Part shown: positions 10,001 to 19,504 of the stretch, piece by piece
Numbering within the stretch: the stretch's first letter is position 1
How the letters are laid out: the number at the start of each line of letters is the position of its first letter
The notes under the pieces: model-generated
What the model saw: the letters and a program-made list of their open reading frames with translations, nothing else
Told to the model about the DNA's origin: nothing
Database searches by the model: none
Translations under genes and position numbers: made by a program
NCBI GenBank assembly: GCA_033961575.1
Contig: CM066728.1
Span: forward strand, 102,500,852-102,564,851
From: Aselliscus stoliczkanus
Lineage: Eukaryota; Chordata; Mammalia; Chiroptera; Hipposideridae
DNA: 64,000 nt
Reading direction: 5' to 3'

Positions 10001-11622
10001 TTTATAGCTCTGCCTTGAAAAACTATTTAACTCAGTGTTTAAATATTGCTTTTTGAAAAACAGGTGCCAGAGTGGGTCATCGCTCCTTGATGAGATATTA
10101 TAAACAGCGATTTGGCTTGACAAGAGCTGTGGCAGTTGCCAAGAATCAGAAGGCTGTGGGCCGGGTACTCCAGCAGTACAGAGCCCTGGGATGGACTGGC
10201 AGCACAGGTATGTTAGGTGCACAGCCGTGGCCCCGCCCAGGGGCTCATCTTACAGGAGGGAGCTGGGCCGGTCGCTTCCGTTTATGTTGTCCTTGTGGGG
10301 CCTCTCTGGGGGAAACTTAACCTCTTGACCTCCATTACCACTTACTGTGTTCATGGCAGTAAGCACAAAGCACTGTGACTTACAAACTTCGTATTCCTCT
10401 TAATGTACCAATTAATGGTCCATCAGAAAATTATATTTTTCTGCCTGGAAATCTTCATTATAAAAAAACAAACAAAAAAAACCCTTCATATTCCTCTCAC
10501 AGTAACTTTCTAAAACTGCATATATACCATTCAGTTTTTCAGAAGGTAATGATTACCAAAATAATGATTTAGTGATTATCAAAGGTTGAAATTGCCTGGG
10601 AGGTTACACAGAGAAACTAAATAGTCCCCTGTGGCACAGCTGGAGCCGTCTGATACCCTGGTGGGTTCTTGTATGATGAGCACAAGTCAGATAATTCACC
10701 TAGACCTCTTTTCCTCATTTACAAAATGGAGATGATAATAATGTGACCTGCCTTGTAGACTCGTGCGTGTTGAGTATCTTAATGCATGTGTCATATAGTA
10801 CATGCACATAATCAGGGCTGGCTATCACTCTTTTTTGTAACTTTCCCAAAGAAAACTTAGTAAGAGTCAGGAATAAAGCAGGTCACTGACTTGTTAATCT
10901 TGGATACCTCACCACTATGAAATACTTAAATCTATTCTGCTGTGTCTGCTGTATGAAGCTCTATCCTTAGCTCTTCAGGAAAGCATCAGTCCGCTGGAAG
11001 ACTGTAACCTGTAAGAGGCGAGCTCTTCTCTGATGGCCCGGAAAGCTCTGCACAACTTAAATCCATTTTCAGTGCCACTGTGTATATACGCATGGCTGCC
11101 TGGGAGCTGTGAGGCCACCTCAGTGTAGCAGACACTGACGTCATGTTACTGACGTCATGTTACCGTCGTCAGGAGTTGTCTGATTTGATTGTAGTCTCTG
11201 CCTTTCTCTGTCCCCTCAGATCAGTGGCCCTTCACCTTTTGGGCTTGTAGACCCTTTGCAGATGGTGAAAACAAAAGAGGTTCATCTCAGAGAAAATTAT
11301 ATAGAGAGAAGTTTCTGGTATGCAGTTCCGGGGTGCACATAAACCCCTGGCCCATTGCATGGAGACCCCATCCTAGCAACTTTTCTGTAAATACAGAACC
11401 CCAAGCTAAGCTTGAGATTCTTAGCGAAGATTGGGTTTCTTTGATGACATGTAACAGCTCTTTGCCTTGTTTCTCACCTCCTTCCTAACCAAAGGGGCAG
11501 CTCTCCGGAGCCAGCAGGACATGCAGTACGTCCAAAGGATGAAGTCCAAGTGGATGCTGAAGACAGGCATGAAGAACAACGTCATCAAGCAGAAGCACTT
11601 CAGAGCGCAGGTGACATTCTGA
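477..11622 (+). CDS. ZNF622: ZNF622 (ZPR9/Rei1-like) 60S ribosome maturation factor, six coding exons
   Basis: Spliced CDS: 477-1041, 1808-2065, 2284-2446, 5522-5634, 10064-10207, 11495-11622. The exons sum to 1,371 nt, i.e. 456 codons plus TGA, and every junction keeps frame. Four Rei1-type C2H2 fingers are visible: C6/C9/H22/H28, C69/C72/H85/H91, C233/C236/H249/H254 and C284/C287/H303/H309. An acidic Glu/Asp-rich linker covers roughly residues 175-220. The basic C-terminal part (about 370-456) carries the conserved [14 protein letters not shown] block. Family knowledge: the yeast orthologue Rei1 acts on cytosolic pre-60S particles to recycle Arx1/Alb1 and probes the peptide exit tunnel; mammalian ZNF622/ZPR9 was also described as a MELK and B-MYB partner. 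The start was chosen because MATYTC is the conserved N-terminus, there is no upstream ATG in the leader from about 361, and the context is strong (G at -3, G at +4). Human ZNF622 is, from memory, 477 residues, so this copy is shorter, mainly in the low-complexity linkers. All features look functional. Confidence 0.96.
1042..1807 (+). other. ZNF622: ZNF622 intron 1, with 15-bp tandem repeat and G-quadruplex run
   Basis: 766-nt intron. Two perfect copies of the 15-mer GGGGCGCCGGTGGGC lie at 1054-1083, only 12 nt after the donor. A G-run cluster (five, five and five G with single T spacers, then GGG) spans 1125-1148 on the coding strand. A poly-G run sits near 1259-1270. The rest shows no recognisable repeat. 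Confidence 0.75.
1808..2065 (+). CDS. ZNF622: ZNF622 coding exon 2
   Basis: Acceptor ctgaag|ATTGGG restores the DWED acidic motif using the last G of exon 1. Encodes the acidic linker, the third finger (C233, C236, H249, H254) and the conserved [16 protein letters not shown] block. Donor TTTGG|gtaagt. Residue 253, between the last lysine and histidine of the finger, is Ile; I remember Asp there in human. Confidence 0.93.
2284..2446 (+). CDS. ZNF622: ZNF622 coding exon 3
   Basis: Acceptor tcctccag|GAGAGA, donor TTTTAG|gtgagt, both strong. Encodes the fourth finger (C284, C287, H303, H309) and the [17 protein letters not shown] block that is diagnostic of the Rei1/ZNF622 family. Confidence 0.95.
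3345..3690. mobile_element. hAT-type non-autonomous DNA transposon fossil, split by a SINE
   Basis: Inverted ends read TTGTCCAATATGGTA near 3,353 and TACCATATTGGATAGAC near 3,627, followed by a second internal inverted piece (TTTCTATTGGACAG near 3,664). This ACTGTCCAATA-type terminus is typical of old hAT MER elements. The interior is AT-rich. The SINE at 3,435-3,560 has landed inside it. Confidence 0.5.
3435..3560 (+). mobile_element. tRNA-derived SINE, short (head-only) form
   Basis: GGCCAGCCAAGTGGC head with a Pol III B-box-like GGTTCAGATCC; ends at GACACTGCCCTC and passes straight into 19 A then 10 T. Target-site duplication AACTTTAG at 3,427-3,434 and 3,561-3,568. The head resembles tRNA-Ser/Leu (GGCCGAGTGG). 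Confidence 0.85.
3690..3965 (-). mobile_element. L1 3-prime end fragment, antisense
   Basis: Carries the characteristic antisense L1 3-prime UTR string TTTCAGGTGTACAACATAG followed by TGATTAGACATTTGTATAAC-like sequence. The same string recurs in the L1 copies near 26.3, 33.7, 53.6 and 59.6 kb. Confidence 0.75.
4098..5345 (-). mobile_element. Older L1 3-prime portion (3-prime UTR and ORF2 end), antisense
   Basis: Starts with a T-run (tail) and reads through antisense ORF2 landmarks such as GATTGCTGGACCATATGGT (near 4,731), TTTGTCAGATGTGTTTTCTG and TCTGTGATCCATTTTGAG near 5,307. Interrupted reading frames; inactive. It lies in intron 3, antisense to ZNF622. Confidence 0.75.
5522..5634 (+). CDS. 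ZNF622: ZNF622 coding exon 4
   Basis: 113-nt exon. Acceptor gttttccag|GAGTAG, donor TTCTG|gtcagt. Encodes the [11 protein letters not shown] segment and the [13 protein letters not shown] block conserved in the family. It is flanked by L1-rich introns but shows no sign of exonised repeat. Confidence 0.95.
5635..10063 (+). other. ZNF622: ZNF622 intron 4
   Basis: 4,429-nt intron. An antisense L1 fills 6,645-8,640. The remaining parts, 5,635-6,640 and 8,650-10,060, look like unique intronic sequence with no gene or clear repeat. Confidence 0.7.
6645..8640 (-). mobile_element. L1 3-prime 2 kb, antisense
   Basis: Antisense L1 from its 3-prime UTR near 6,650 through ORF2 landmarks (TCCATTGTATATATTATACC near 7,040, CATTCTAACAGGTGAGGGGTG near 7,336, TTTTTCAGCACCATTTATTG near 7,866, TCATGTCATCTGCAAA near 8,547). 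5-prime truncated and frame-broken. It occupies nearly half of ZNF622 intron 4. Confidence 0.85.
10064..10207 (+). CDS. ZNF622: ZNF622 coding exon 5
   Basis: 144-nt exon. Acceptor gaaaaacag|GTGCCA, donor AGCACAG|gtatgt. Encodes the most conserved stretch, starting [17 protein letters not shown] and ending ALGWTGST, the basic region thought to contact rRNA and the exit-tunnel side of the 60S particle. Confidence 0.95.
10208..11494 (+). other. ZNF622: ZNF622 intron 5
   Basis: 1,287-nt intron. A MIR-like remnant covers about 10,620-10,800 (tail like TTCCTCATTTACAAAATGG). Two tandem CRE palindromes lie at 11,136-11,157. Otherwise nothing recognisable. Confidence 0.65.
11136..11157. promoter_or_regulatory. 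Tandem pair of consensus CRE palindromes
   Basis: TGACGTCA occurs at 11,136-11,143 and again at 11,150-11,157 as part of a perfect 14-bp tandem duplication (CTGACGTCATGTTA, 11,135-11,162). The 8-mer is the full CREB/ATF consensus. It lies in the last intron of ZNF622, about 340 bp before the terminal exon. Function not shown by sequence. Confidence 0.5.
11495..11622 (+). CDS. ZNF622: ZNF622 coding exon 6 (terminal) with stop
   Basis: Acceptor taaccaaag|GGGCAG. Encodes residues 415-456, including the [19 protein letters not shown] block; TGA at 11620-11622. The very C-terminus reads RAQVTF, where I recall RVQVRF in human, so the final arginine is replaced. Confidence 0.94.
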
Positions 11623-11775
11623 GGGACTGCCACCCACGAGTCATCGTGCCCTGCACGTGTGTCCTCACCTGAGGACCAGCAGTAGCCGGATTGCATGACG
11701 GAGCGTATTTGCTGCTGTGTCTCCCTGTCCTTCATCTGTGCTGACCCGATAATAAAAGGCAGAATCATAGTGGCT
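11623..11775 (+). other. ZNF622: ZNF622 3-prime UTR
   Basis: Short UTR of about 150 nt between the stop codon and the inferred cleavage site 15-25 nt after the AATAAA signal. No repeats in it. Confidence 0.75.
11751..11756 (+). terminator. ZNF622: Polyadenylation signal AATAAA of ZNF622
   Basis: Canonical hexamer about 130 nt after the stop codon. A GT-rich downstream element follows at roughly 11,808-11,840. No better signal lies between the stop and 12,000. Confidence 0.8.
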
Positions 11776-12284
11776 TTCAGATATCATTTCTGGACAAGGT
11801 TTAAAAATTCTGTGTTCCCAGAGTGAGTGGTGTGTCTGCTGGACTTGGGACCTGCTTGTGGGGCAGTGTCTTCATTGCCTCTGCTCCTTTCTGATTCAGG
11901 GCTGTCAGAATAATAGGGGAAACTCCAGAGTGACTTGTCTGCTCCAAACTTAGTGTGACTTTCAAGAGTCACCTGCCAGGTCGTGGCACTAACATGGAAG
12001 GGGGGTTTGTTGAACGCCACTCGTCTGAATGCCTGGTGGCTCATGAGGTGGTGGGAGTGTGGGCACGTTCGTCACATCTAGGCCAAGTTAAAGAGCGCGT
12101 CGGTGGCTTGCTGTAAAGGCCCTGATTTCTGAATGTGCACACAAGAATGACAGTGCTGCACGCTCAGACTCTTTCCACTGCTGCCTTTGCTCGACCAGTA
12201 GGTTAGGAAGGAAAATGGAAAATGCTTAGATCTCATTTTAGAAACAACTTACCTGGGGTGGGGGTAAGACATAGTTCTTACCAT
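11776..12284. other. Downstream flank of ZNF622, no gene
   Basis: Unique-looking sequence with the GT-rich poly(A) downstream region at its start. Nothing else recognised. Confidence 0.5.
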
Positions 12285-15200
12285 ATCATTGATACATCCC
12301 CCAGGACTATTTTGTAACTACCATTTGTACTTCTTAATCCCTTCCCATTTTTCACCTATTCCTCCAGTCCCCCTCCCATCTGGCAACCATCAAAATGTTT
12401 TCTTTACCTATGCATTTGTTTCTGTTTTGTTTATTTATTTTGCTCTTTGGATTCCACATATAAGCAAAATCACATTGCATCTGTCTTTATCTGATATACT
12501 CCACTCTGCACAATACCCTCCAGGTCCACCCATGCTGCCACAGATGGCAGGAACTCATTCCCTTCCATGGCGAGCAATATTCCATTGTATAAATGTACCA
12601 CCACCTTTTTATCCATTCACCCATCGACAGACACCCAGGCTGCCTCCATATCTTGACCTTTGTAAACAATGCTACAATGAACATATGGATGCACACATCC
12701 CCTCATAGTGTTTTGGGTATCTTCAGATAAATACCCACAAGTGGGATTACTGGGTCCTTTGTCTCTTATTATAGCCTTTGTTTTAAAGGCTATTTTGTTT
12801 GTATAAGTATGGCTACTCCAGGTTTTTCGTTTCTGCTTTCATGAAATACCTTTTTCCATCTCAATCTGAAGTGAGTCTCTAGTAGGCAGCATATGTAAGT
12901 GTCTTGCTTTCTTATCCATTCAGCCACCCTGGTTGATTGGAGCATTTAATCCATTTACATTCAAAGTGTTAATAGATATGTAGCAGTTGCCACTTTATTC
13001 TTTTTTTTTTTTTGTCTTAAGCCCCTCCAAGATGCCTTGTAATAATGGTTTGGTGATGATAAACTCCTTTAGCGTTTTCTTGTCTGGGAAGCTCATTATC
13101 CTTCAATTTTATTTTTTTTAAAAAAGATTTTATTGGGGAATTGGGGGAGGGGAACAGTCAAGTTGCTGTCCTTTTGTTCTTCAGTCTAGTTGTGGAGGAT
13201 GTTGCTTCACTGGCCCATGTTGGTATCATCATTGTGCTCTTCTGGGGTGAGACAGATCGGTCGCCTCTGGATGGCCGCTCACAGCAGCTCTTGGCAGCTC
13301 ACACCGACTGCCAGCTGCTTGGCTGCCAGCCACTCACTGTAGCCTATGGCAGCCCACTGCAGCAGGGGCTGCAGCTATGCCGTCCCCGGGGACTCACAGC
13401 AACCCAGCTCCAGGTGGAGCTGTTGAGCTGTAGAGGGCAGTGTCACTGGCCCTCATATGTGGGATCCGAACCCGGCGCTGGCGTCCCAAGCCAGCTCTTA
13501 ACCAATGCGCCACTCGGCCGGCCCTATCCTTGATGGGTAATCTTGGCAGAGTAGGTCCTTGCTTTTCATCACTTTGAATATTTCCTGCCAGTCCCTCCTG
13601 GCCTGCAAATTTTCTGTTGCGAAATCAGCTGACAAGCTTATGGGAGCTCCCTTGTAAATTACTAGTTGCCTTTCTCTTGCTGCTTTTAAGATTCTCTCTA
13701 TTTAACCTTTGCCATTCTAATTATAATGGGTCTTGGTGTGGGCCTATTTGGGTTCATCCTGTTTCGGACTCTGCTCTCTGGGCTTGTATGTCTATTTCCT
13801 TCCCCATGTTAGGGAAGTTTTCAGTTATTATTTCTTCAAATAAGCTCTCAGCCCCTTGCTTCTCCTTTTGGTACCCCTATGATGTGAATGCTATGGTTGT
13901 TGTCCCAAAGGTCTCAAACTGTCCTTATTCTTAATTTTTTTTTTCTTTTTGCTGTTCTGATTGGGTGTTTTCTGTTATCTTCCAAATCGCTGATTTAATC
14001 CTCTGCTTCATGTAGCCTGCTGGTGATTTCTTCTAGTGCATTTCTTCATTTCAGATATTGTATGCTTTACTGCTGGCTGGTGCTATTTTATGGTTTCTAT
14101 ATTCTTTTCTATGCTTGCTGTCTCTCTGTTGAAGTTCTCAGTAAGTTCTTTGAGCATCCTTATAATCATTGTTTTGAACTCAGTCTTTGGTAGGTTGCTT
14201 GCCTCCATTTCCTTTAGTCCTTTTTGTGGGGTTTTCTCGTGTTCTTTCATTTGGGATGTATTTCTTTGTTTCCTCAGTTTGTCTGCTTCTCAGTGTTTTG
14301 TTTCTATGATGTAGATCTGCAGTGTCTCCCAGTCTTGGCCAGGTGGCCTTATGTAGAAGGTGCCCTGTGGGGCCCTGGCTCACCAAGTGCTCCAGGAATG
14401 TCCCCTGTGTGGGTTGTGTGTGCCCTCCTGTAATAGTTGAGCCTTCATTGCTACTGACATGTCAGTGGGTGGGATTGGCCCTCAGGCTGACTGGCTGTGG
14501 GGTTTGGCCACATGCACAGCTTATACGCCATTGTACGGGGGTGGGGGCTTACTCACAGAGCAGGATTGGCTCCAGTGGGCTCTGGTGCCTGTTGAGACCG
14601 CCCTTGAGGTGTGCCACGTGTGGGGCTAACTGGGCAGTGCTCTGCTGTGGTCTGTGCCAACCTCCAAGTATGTTGGTTCTGGGGCCTCTTGGGAGGGGCT
14701 CCGGTGCAGGCCCATCTCACCCACTGCTGTGGTCGGCCAGGGCCTACCTGGTAGAAGCTGCGAAGCGATCCAGTTACCACTGCCTGTGCTCAACCTGGAG
14801 GCACGGGGGAAAGGCCATGATGCAAACTGAGGACAGCTGCCGCCAGTACCAGGTCTGGGGTAGCTCTGCAAAAAGTCAGGATACCTGGAGGCCTGCTGCC
14901 ACCTGCTGGCTGCCTTAAGATTCAGCCGCTGATGAAGCCTCCTGCGTAGGTGGGTTGGGTGAGGCGTGGTGTGGGAATCACCAGGGTGGAGCCAGTGAAG
15001 CTCATCAGGCCAATTCAGATGCAGATTTGGCCTTGGGGGGAGGGGCGGGGGATGGCTTAACAGGAAACATGGCGCCTGCTTGCTGGCTGCATGGGAGGAG
15101 GACACCACACGGGAAATGGCTACTGTCCCACCAGTTCTCCCTCCAAGCCATACAGCTCAGTCCCCTTGCATGTCTCCAGTGGCCCCGGAGTCACTGTCCC

Positions 15201-15635
15201 ACCGCTGGAGCCCTAGGTGAGTGCCTGCGAGCCAGCGAGTCTGTGCATGGGCCATTTAAGAGGACACCTGGGTTTCCCACAGCCTTACAGTCTCACGTGG
15301 CGACTGGAATCCCTACTGTGTTTCACAGCCAGATGTGGGAGCCCCTGTCCTCACACTGGTGCTCAGGGCTTGGAAGCCTCCAGGGGGTTGGGGGGAACCT
15401 CCAAGATAATCCCTCCTGATTCACTACGGCCACAGGTGAGGGTGGGGCTGGCCTGTGCCGAGTCTCCACCCCTCCACCAGTCTCTCGGTGGCTTCCTACG
15501 TCCTAATTGTAGGACTTCTGCTCAGCTGGACTTCAGATGGGTGTCCAGGTGGGTAATTTGGTTGTGATTTTAATGTGTTCATGGGAGGAGACAGGCACAG
15601 CATTTACCTATTCTGCCAGCCTGGGTCATTGGTGG
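12285..15635 (-). mobile_element. Internally deleted L1 with retained 5-prime UTR, antisense, split by a SINE
   Basis: Read on the minus strand: 5-prime end near 15,630, then a GC-rich 5-prime UTR of about 1.3 kb (14,300-15,620), a segment including TTTCAGTTATTATTTCTTCA (near 13,820) and the CAGCTGACAAGCTTATGGGAG block (near 13,627), then ORF2 middle (12,760-12,990), then the 3-prime part (12,285-12,755). At about 12,757 the string GTGGGATTACTGGGTCCTTT jumps from distal ORF2 to a mid-ORF2 block, so a large part of ORF2 is missing. A second copy of the 5-prime part lies at 37,395-39,165. Confidence 0.75.
13112..13524 (-). mobile_element. tRNA-derived SINE, long form, antisense
   Basis: Minus-strand head (GGCCGGCCGAGTGGC complement at 13,510-13,524), body with the CAACTAGACTGAAGAAC motif, and an AATAAAATC tail near 13,125. 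Target-site duplication TATCCTT at about 13,097-13,103 and 13,525-13,531. It interrupts the L1 at 12,285-15,635. Confidence 0.85.
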
Positions 15636-16924
15636 TTTGACACATTTTTAAATCTGTATCTTGGGAAAATGAGGTAGCGCTTCCCATGAGGAATGTTTTT
15701 AATTTACACTTACTGAACGCACGTGATACTGTGCTGTAGCGCTTGTCAGTTTCGTTTTTCATTCACTCAACTTGATAAACCAGGCTGTGTCTGATGGGTG
15801 TGAGGCATCCACAGTGTGTGTGTCCTCCGCCCACGGCGCTCAGCTCCCCCTGGAGCTGACACCTGCTAGTCTGCACACCAGCCCAGCACTGGGTGTTCCT
15901 CGTTTGCGTCCATCCCCTTTTACTTTTCAGCATTTTTACCTGTGAGGGCAACAAGGACTTAGTGTTTGCTGACCTGTAAAACGCTCCCTCCATTTATTTA
16001 ACTATCTACTTCTTCCAGTTTTCAGGAAGATACCTTCCTAGTTCTGATTCTTGGTTTGTAAAACATCCCACTATCTCACATCTATCCACATCACAATTTT
16101 ATAACATTCTATGAGTTTTTTGTTTGTTTTTGTTTTTGTCTTTCTGGAGTAAAATGCTATTTGGGTGCAGGACAAAGAAAAGAGAGCCTTAAACATCATT
16201 TCCTTACAGTTGCATGAACAAGATAAAAAAAAACAAGACAGAGTGCTTATTTTAGGGGAACTTCTCTGTGGCGTAGGAAAGTAGGGAGCTGCCTGCAGGT
16301 TGGTTCCTGGCCATTCTCCCCATAGAAGAGTGTCTGTGTGTCTTTCTCGTGCCACACTGTTCCCCACTCATGTCTTCTGTAGTTAGGATTCCCTGGGCTT
16401 CCTGCCCATTCCCACACAGCTACCAGCTCTCCCCTATTTTGGCCCTGTCACAGCCATTTTGGTGTCTCATTCCTGTCACACTGGAGAAGTGGGCAGAACC
16501 TGCCAAACAAGGGTAGGAGCTGAAAACCTAGGGAATGCTGCTATCCTCAACTTCGTGGTTGATCATTTTAAATTTCCCCGCTTACGATATAGTTGCAGTT
16601 GTTAGTGCTTTTGTTTCTCCAAATTTTTATTTTTCACGTTTTTTTTTTATTAAATCTAAAACCAATCCAAATTGACCCAAAATTAACCCTTTTTGCTAAA
16701 TCCATATTTGTAATCCAATCCCTATAGGTATGTCCCCTCTTTGCCTGTTGCCTTTGTGACAGCTAGATGTCTATATTTACTGGGGCTTCAGAGTAAAGCT
16801 ATGACAGTTTCTTTACCACTTGGCATTGGCCACTACAGCCGGCTCGCCATGGCTTGTGGAATCTTTCCTCCTGGGATAATCTCACGGCCACATAGCCCTG
16901 GCAGGTTGACATGTCTGTCTTCAG
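15636..16924. other. Intergenic, no gene recognised
   Basis: Mostly unique sequence. Short open frames here have no coding character. No clear repeat apart from A/T runs. Confidence 0.45.
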
Positions 16925-17070
16925 CTTGAGACATCAAGACTGGGATGAAAATTGATGGGGGTGATTGTTGCACAGTTCTGAATACACTAAAAGCCAATAA
17001 ACTGTATACTTTAAGTGGGTGGATTATATGGGATGTGAATTATATCTCAACAAAGCTGTTTTTTACAAAA
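16925..17070 (+). mobile_element. L1 3-prime terminal fragment, sense
   Basis: Ends with AACTGTATACTTTAAGTGGG and TGTGAATTATATCTCAACAA, the classic terminal string of older L1M elements, then an A-rich tail into which the next SINE inserted. Confidence 0.65.
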
Positions 17071-17512
17071 GGGCCGGCCGAGTGGCTCACTGGTTAGGTG
17101 CTGGCTTGGGGACGCCAGCGGCCCCGGTTCAGATCCCACGTATGAGGGCCAGTGACACTGCCCTCTACCGCTAACAACAGCTCCACCTGGAGCTGGGCTG
17201 TGTGAGCCCCGGCGACGGTGTAGGCTGCAGCCCCTGCTGCAGTGGGCTGCCCTAGGCTACAGTGAGTGGCCGGCAGCCAGCGTGAGCTGCCAATAGCCGC
17301 GGTGAGCGACATCCAGAGGCCGGCGACCGATCTGCCTCACCCGGGAAGAGCGCAATGACGATACCAACATGGGCCAGTGAAGCAACGTCCTCCGCAACTA
17401 GACTGAAGAACAAAAGGACAGCAACTTGTCTGTTCCCCGATTCCCCAGTGCTGTTTCCCTTCCCCAATTTCCAAAAAAAAACTTTAAAAAAAATAAAATA
17501 AATAAATAAATA
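17071..17512 (+). mobile_element. tRNA-derived SINE, long form (~440 bp), complete
   Basis: Head GGCCGGCCGAGTGGCTCACT with A-box-like and B-box-like (GGTTCAGATCC) elements, a GC-rich body of about 250 bp, the CCTCCGCAACTAGACTGAAG motif at about 17,389-17,408, a pyrimidine-rich TGTTCCCCGATTCCCC segment, then an A-rich (AAAT)n tail. This is the most complete copy in the window. Unusually long for a tRNA SINE. Confidence 0.88.
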
Positions 17513-19234
17513 AGGGATTGGGATGAAAAGTGAGCGGACTTAATTATTCCCTCCGTTGCATGTTATGGAAGCCCCTGGCGGCTGTACTGGTTGTTGGCAC
17601 CTTGTGTTGCAGTCCAGACACAGGCTTATCTCGTCTTCCTGCTTTGTGGGGTGTGAATTTGTATTTTAGTGAGTATATGTTGCTTTCATGCACCACTTTT
17701 TTCCACCACCATGAGGAGCAGGCAGCATTCTTATTTTGCAGATGAGAAAATAGACTCAAGAGAGGTCAGTAACTTTTGTAAGGAGACAGAAGGAAGCCAG
17801 AGATGGTGATTTCTGGTCCAACGTTGTTAAAATCTCAACATGCTGAACAGAATGCTGAGCATCACCTGTCCTAAGGAGCACACTCGGGGCTGTGAACATT
17901 TACTCAAGTCCGTAGCTCTGAAAGAATCTTGTAAATCTAGAAATACATGGAGTTTAATGTTTACATTAATGTTACACGCGTGATGCACACATGAATAACA
18001 CCTATGACACACGTGGAAGAAAATACCTTTTCTTGCCTAGAGTGTGAAGGAGATTATCCCCCTACCGATTTTGGTTATTTGTGGGTTCATTATTGTTAAG
18101 CCACTTTCTAATTAAACAACTAAACTCTCTTCAAGTCATTTCTAAACTCTTTTCTGACTCCATTGGACATTATTCATTTGGAATTCGTGATAGTTAATAT
18201 GCAGAAGACCAGTGGTGGGTGTTGCCACTTCAGCGTGTAGACATTTTTGCAAGATAATTCCTAGCAGTCTAGAGAAATTTATAAGTGCTTTGAAGAATAC
18301 ATGTCATTTCATTTAGACTCATTCATAATCAGCACATTTTGATACCAAAGTTGATGGAGATTAGGAAGACTTGGTTAGCTTAATACTGCTGCAAACACTG
18401 TAATGTTAGAATAATAATTTATTGATCATTTGGGAGCTGACCGTAGGTGCTTGGTACAGTCTGATGTGACTCTGGTACACATCAGTAACTGACAGCGGGC
18501 AGGGAAAAAAGCTATTTCTCCTCATTGTACGTGCTTGTCACTCTTCTCTGCAAAGTCAAACTTTTTCAACTCCAAAAACCTTTTAGGATAAACTATTTGC
18601 TGAGTAAACACGATGCATTTCTTTGGAGGAAAGAATGCATCTGTATTTAGCATAAACCTAAAACTATGAAAAGCGTGAAAACTATATTAAAGACATCAAA
18701 TTTGTTTCCAAAATCTACAGTGTTGATTATATTGACTATGGCCTCTAAATCCTGAATTCCAGGCATTTGTTATCGTATCCCTTACCTTTTATTATTAATC
18801 ACCACATTTGGTATTCCATCCTCAAGTATGTTTGTCACCTGGGGTAATGTGTCTCAGACATGTTGCTCTGCCCTGGACAGGGTTACCCATTTCTAACACA
18901 GCATCTGCAAGTGTGGAACTTAAGGCTTTACTCCGAAAGGTGAGCATGTTTTGTGTTTTTCTGAAGAGAGTTTTATAATGCTTAGTGCCTGAGAATGAAA
19001 ATATTAAATTGACAGTAAATGGAAACTGGTGTCATCTCTATGGTTGAAATATGAACTTCCGCTAGTTTTGCTATTTCTAATTCAAGTGAATGAAAAACCT
19101 ATTTGGGTAATTTGGTAGTGTATATTTTTTATTTGTCTTGAAACTTGGGAGAATTTCTCCTGGAAATAAACATAAAAATATATAATACGTAAAGATCAGT
19201 AACAATAAAAGCAAAAACAAATACCTTCTATGCC
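17513..19234. other. Intergenic, no gene recognised
   Basis: A MIR-like remnant lies near 17,715-17,810 (TTATTTTGCAGATGAGAAAA). The rest, AT-rich from 18,000 to 19,200, shows nothing I recognise. Confidence 0.45.
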
Positions 19235-19235
19235 A

Positions 19236-19500
19236 GCTACTGTTGTATGCACATTCCATGTGTTAACTATTGGGTTGTCGGAAAAGTCATGACGCATTTT
19301 TGCAACAAAAAACAGAAAAAATATGTCATGACTTTTCCGACAACCCAATAGTTTAGTGCTCAGAATGACTCTGAAGTAGGTAATATTTCCATTCATCCAG
19401 GTGGGGAAACTGAGGCACAAAGAAGTCTCTAGAGCTAGTAAGTGGCGATGTCGGGCTATGAATCTAGACAGTCACCTCCAGAGGCTGCACTCACTACCTG
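19236..19500 (+). repeat. MIR fragment interrupted by a mariner MITE
   Basis: Left part has GCACATTCCATGTGTTAACT; the right part has TGACTCTGAAGTAGGTAATA, GGGGAAACTGAGGCACAAAG and CTAGTAAGTGG, in MIR order. The MITE sits between them at a TA dinucleotide. Confidence 0.65.
19270..19348. mobile_element. 79-bp mariner-type MITE with perfect 24-bp inverted ends
   Basis: Left end starts TTGGGTTGTCGGAAAAGTCA (19,270) and the right end closes TTTTCCGACAACCCAA (19,348); all 24 terminal bases pair perfectly. TA dinucleotides flank both sides (19,268-19,269 and 19,349-19,350), the Tc1/mariner target. The size and the TTGGGTTG start parallel the 80-bp primate MADE1/Hsmar1 relation. Perfect ends indicate a young insertion. 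Confidence 0.9.
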
Positions 19501-19504
19501 AGGA

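Noticed and set aside
14322..15567. Run of overlapping open frames of 116-198 codons
   Set aside because: They fall in the GC-rich L1 5-prime UTR, and a homologous copy at 37.4-39.2 kb does not keep the same frames.
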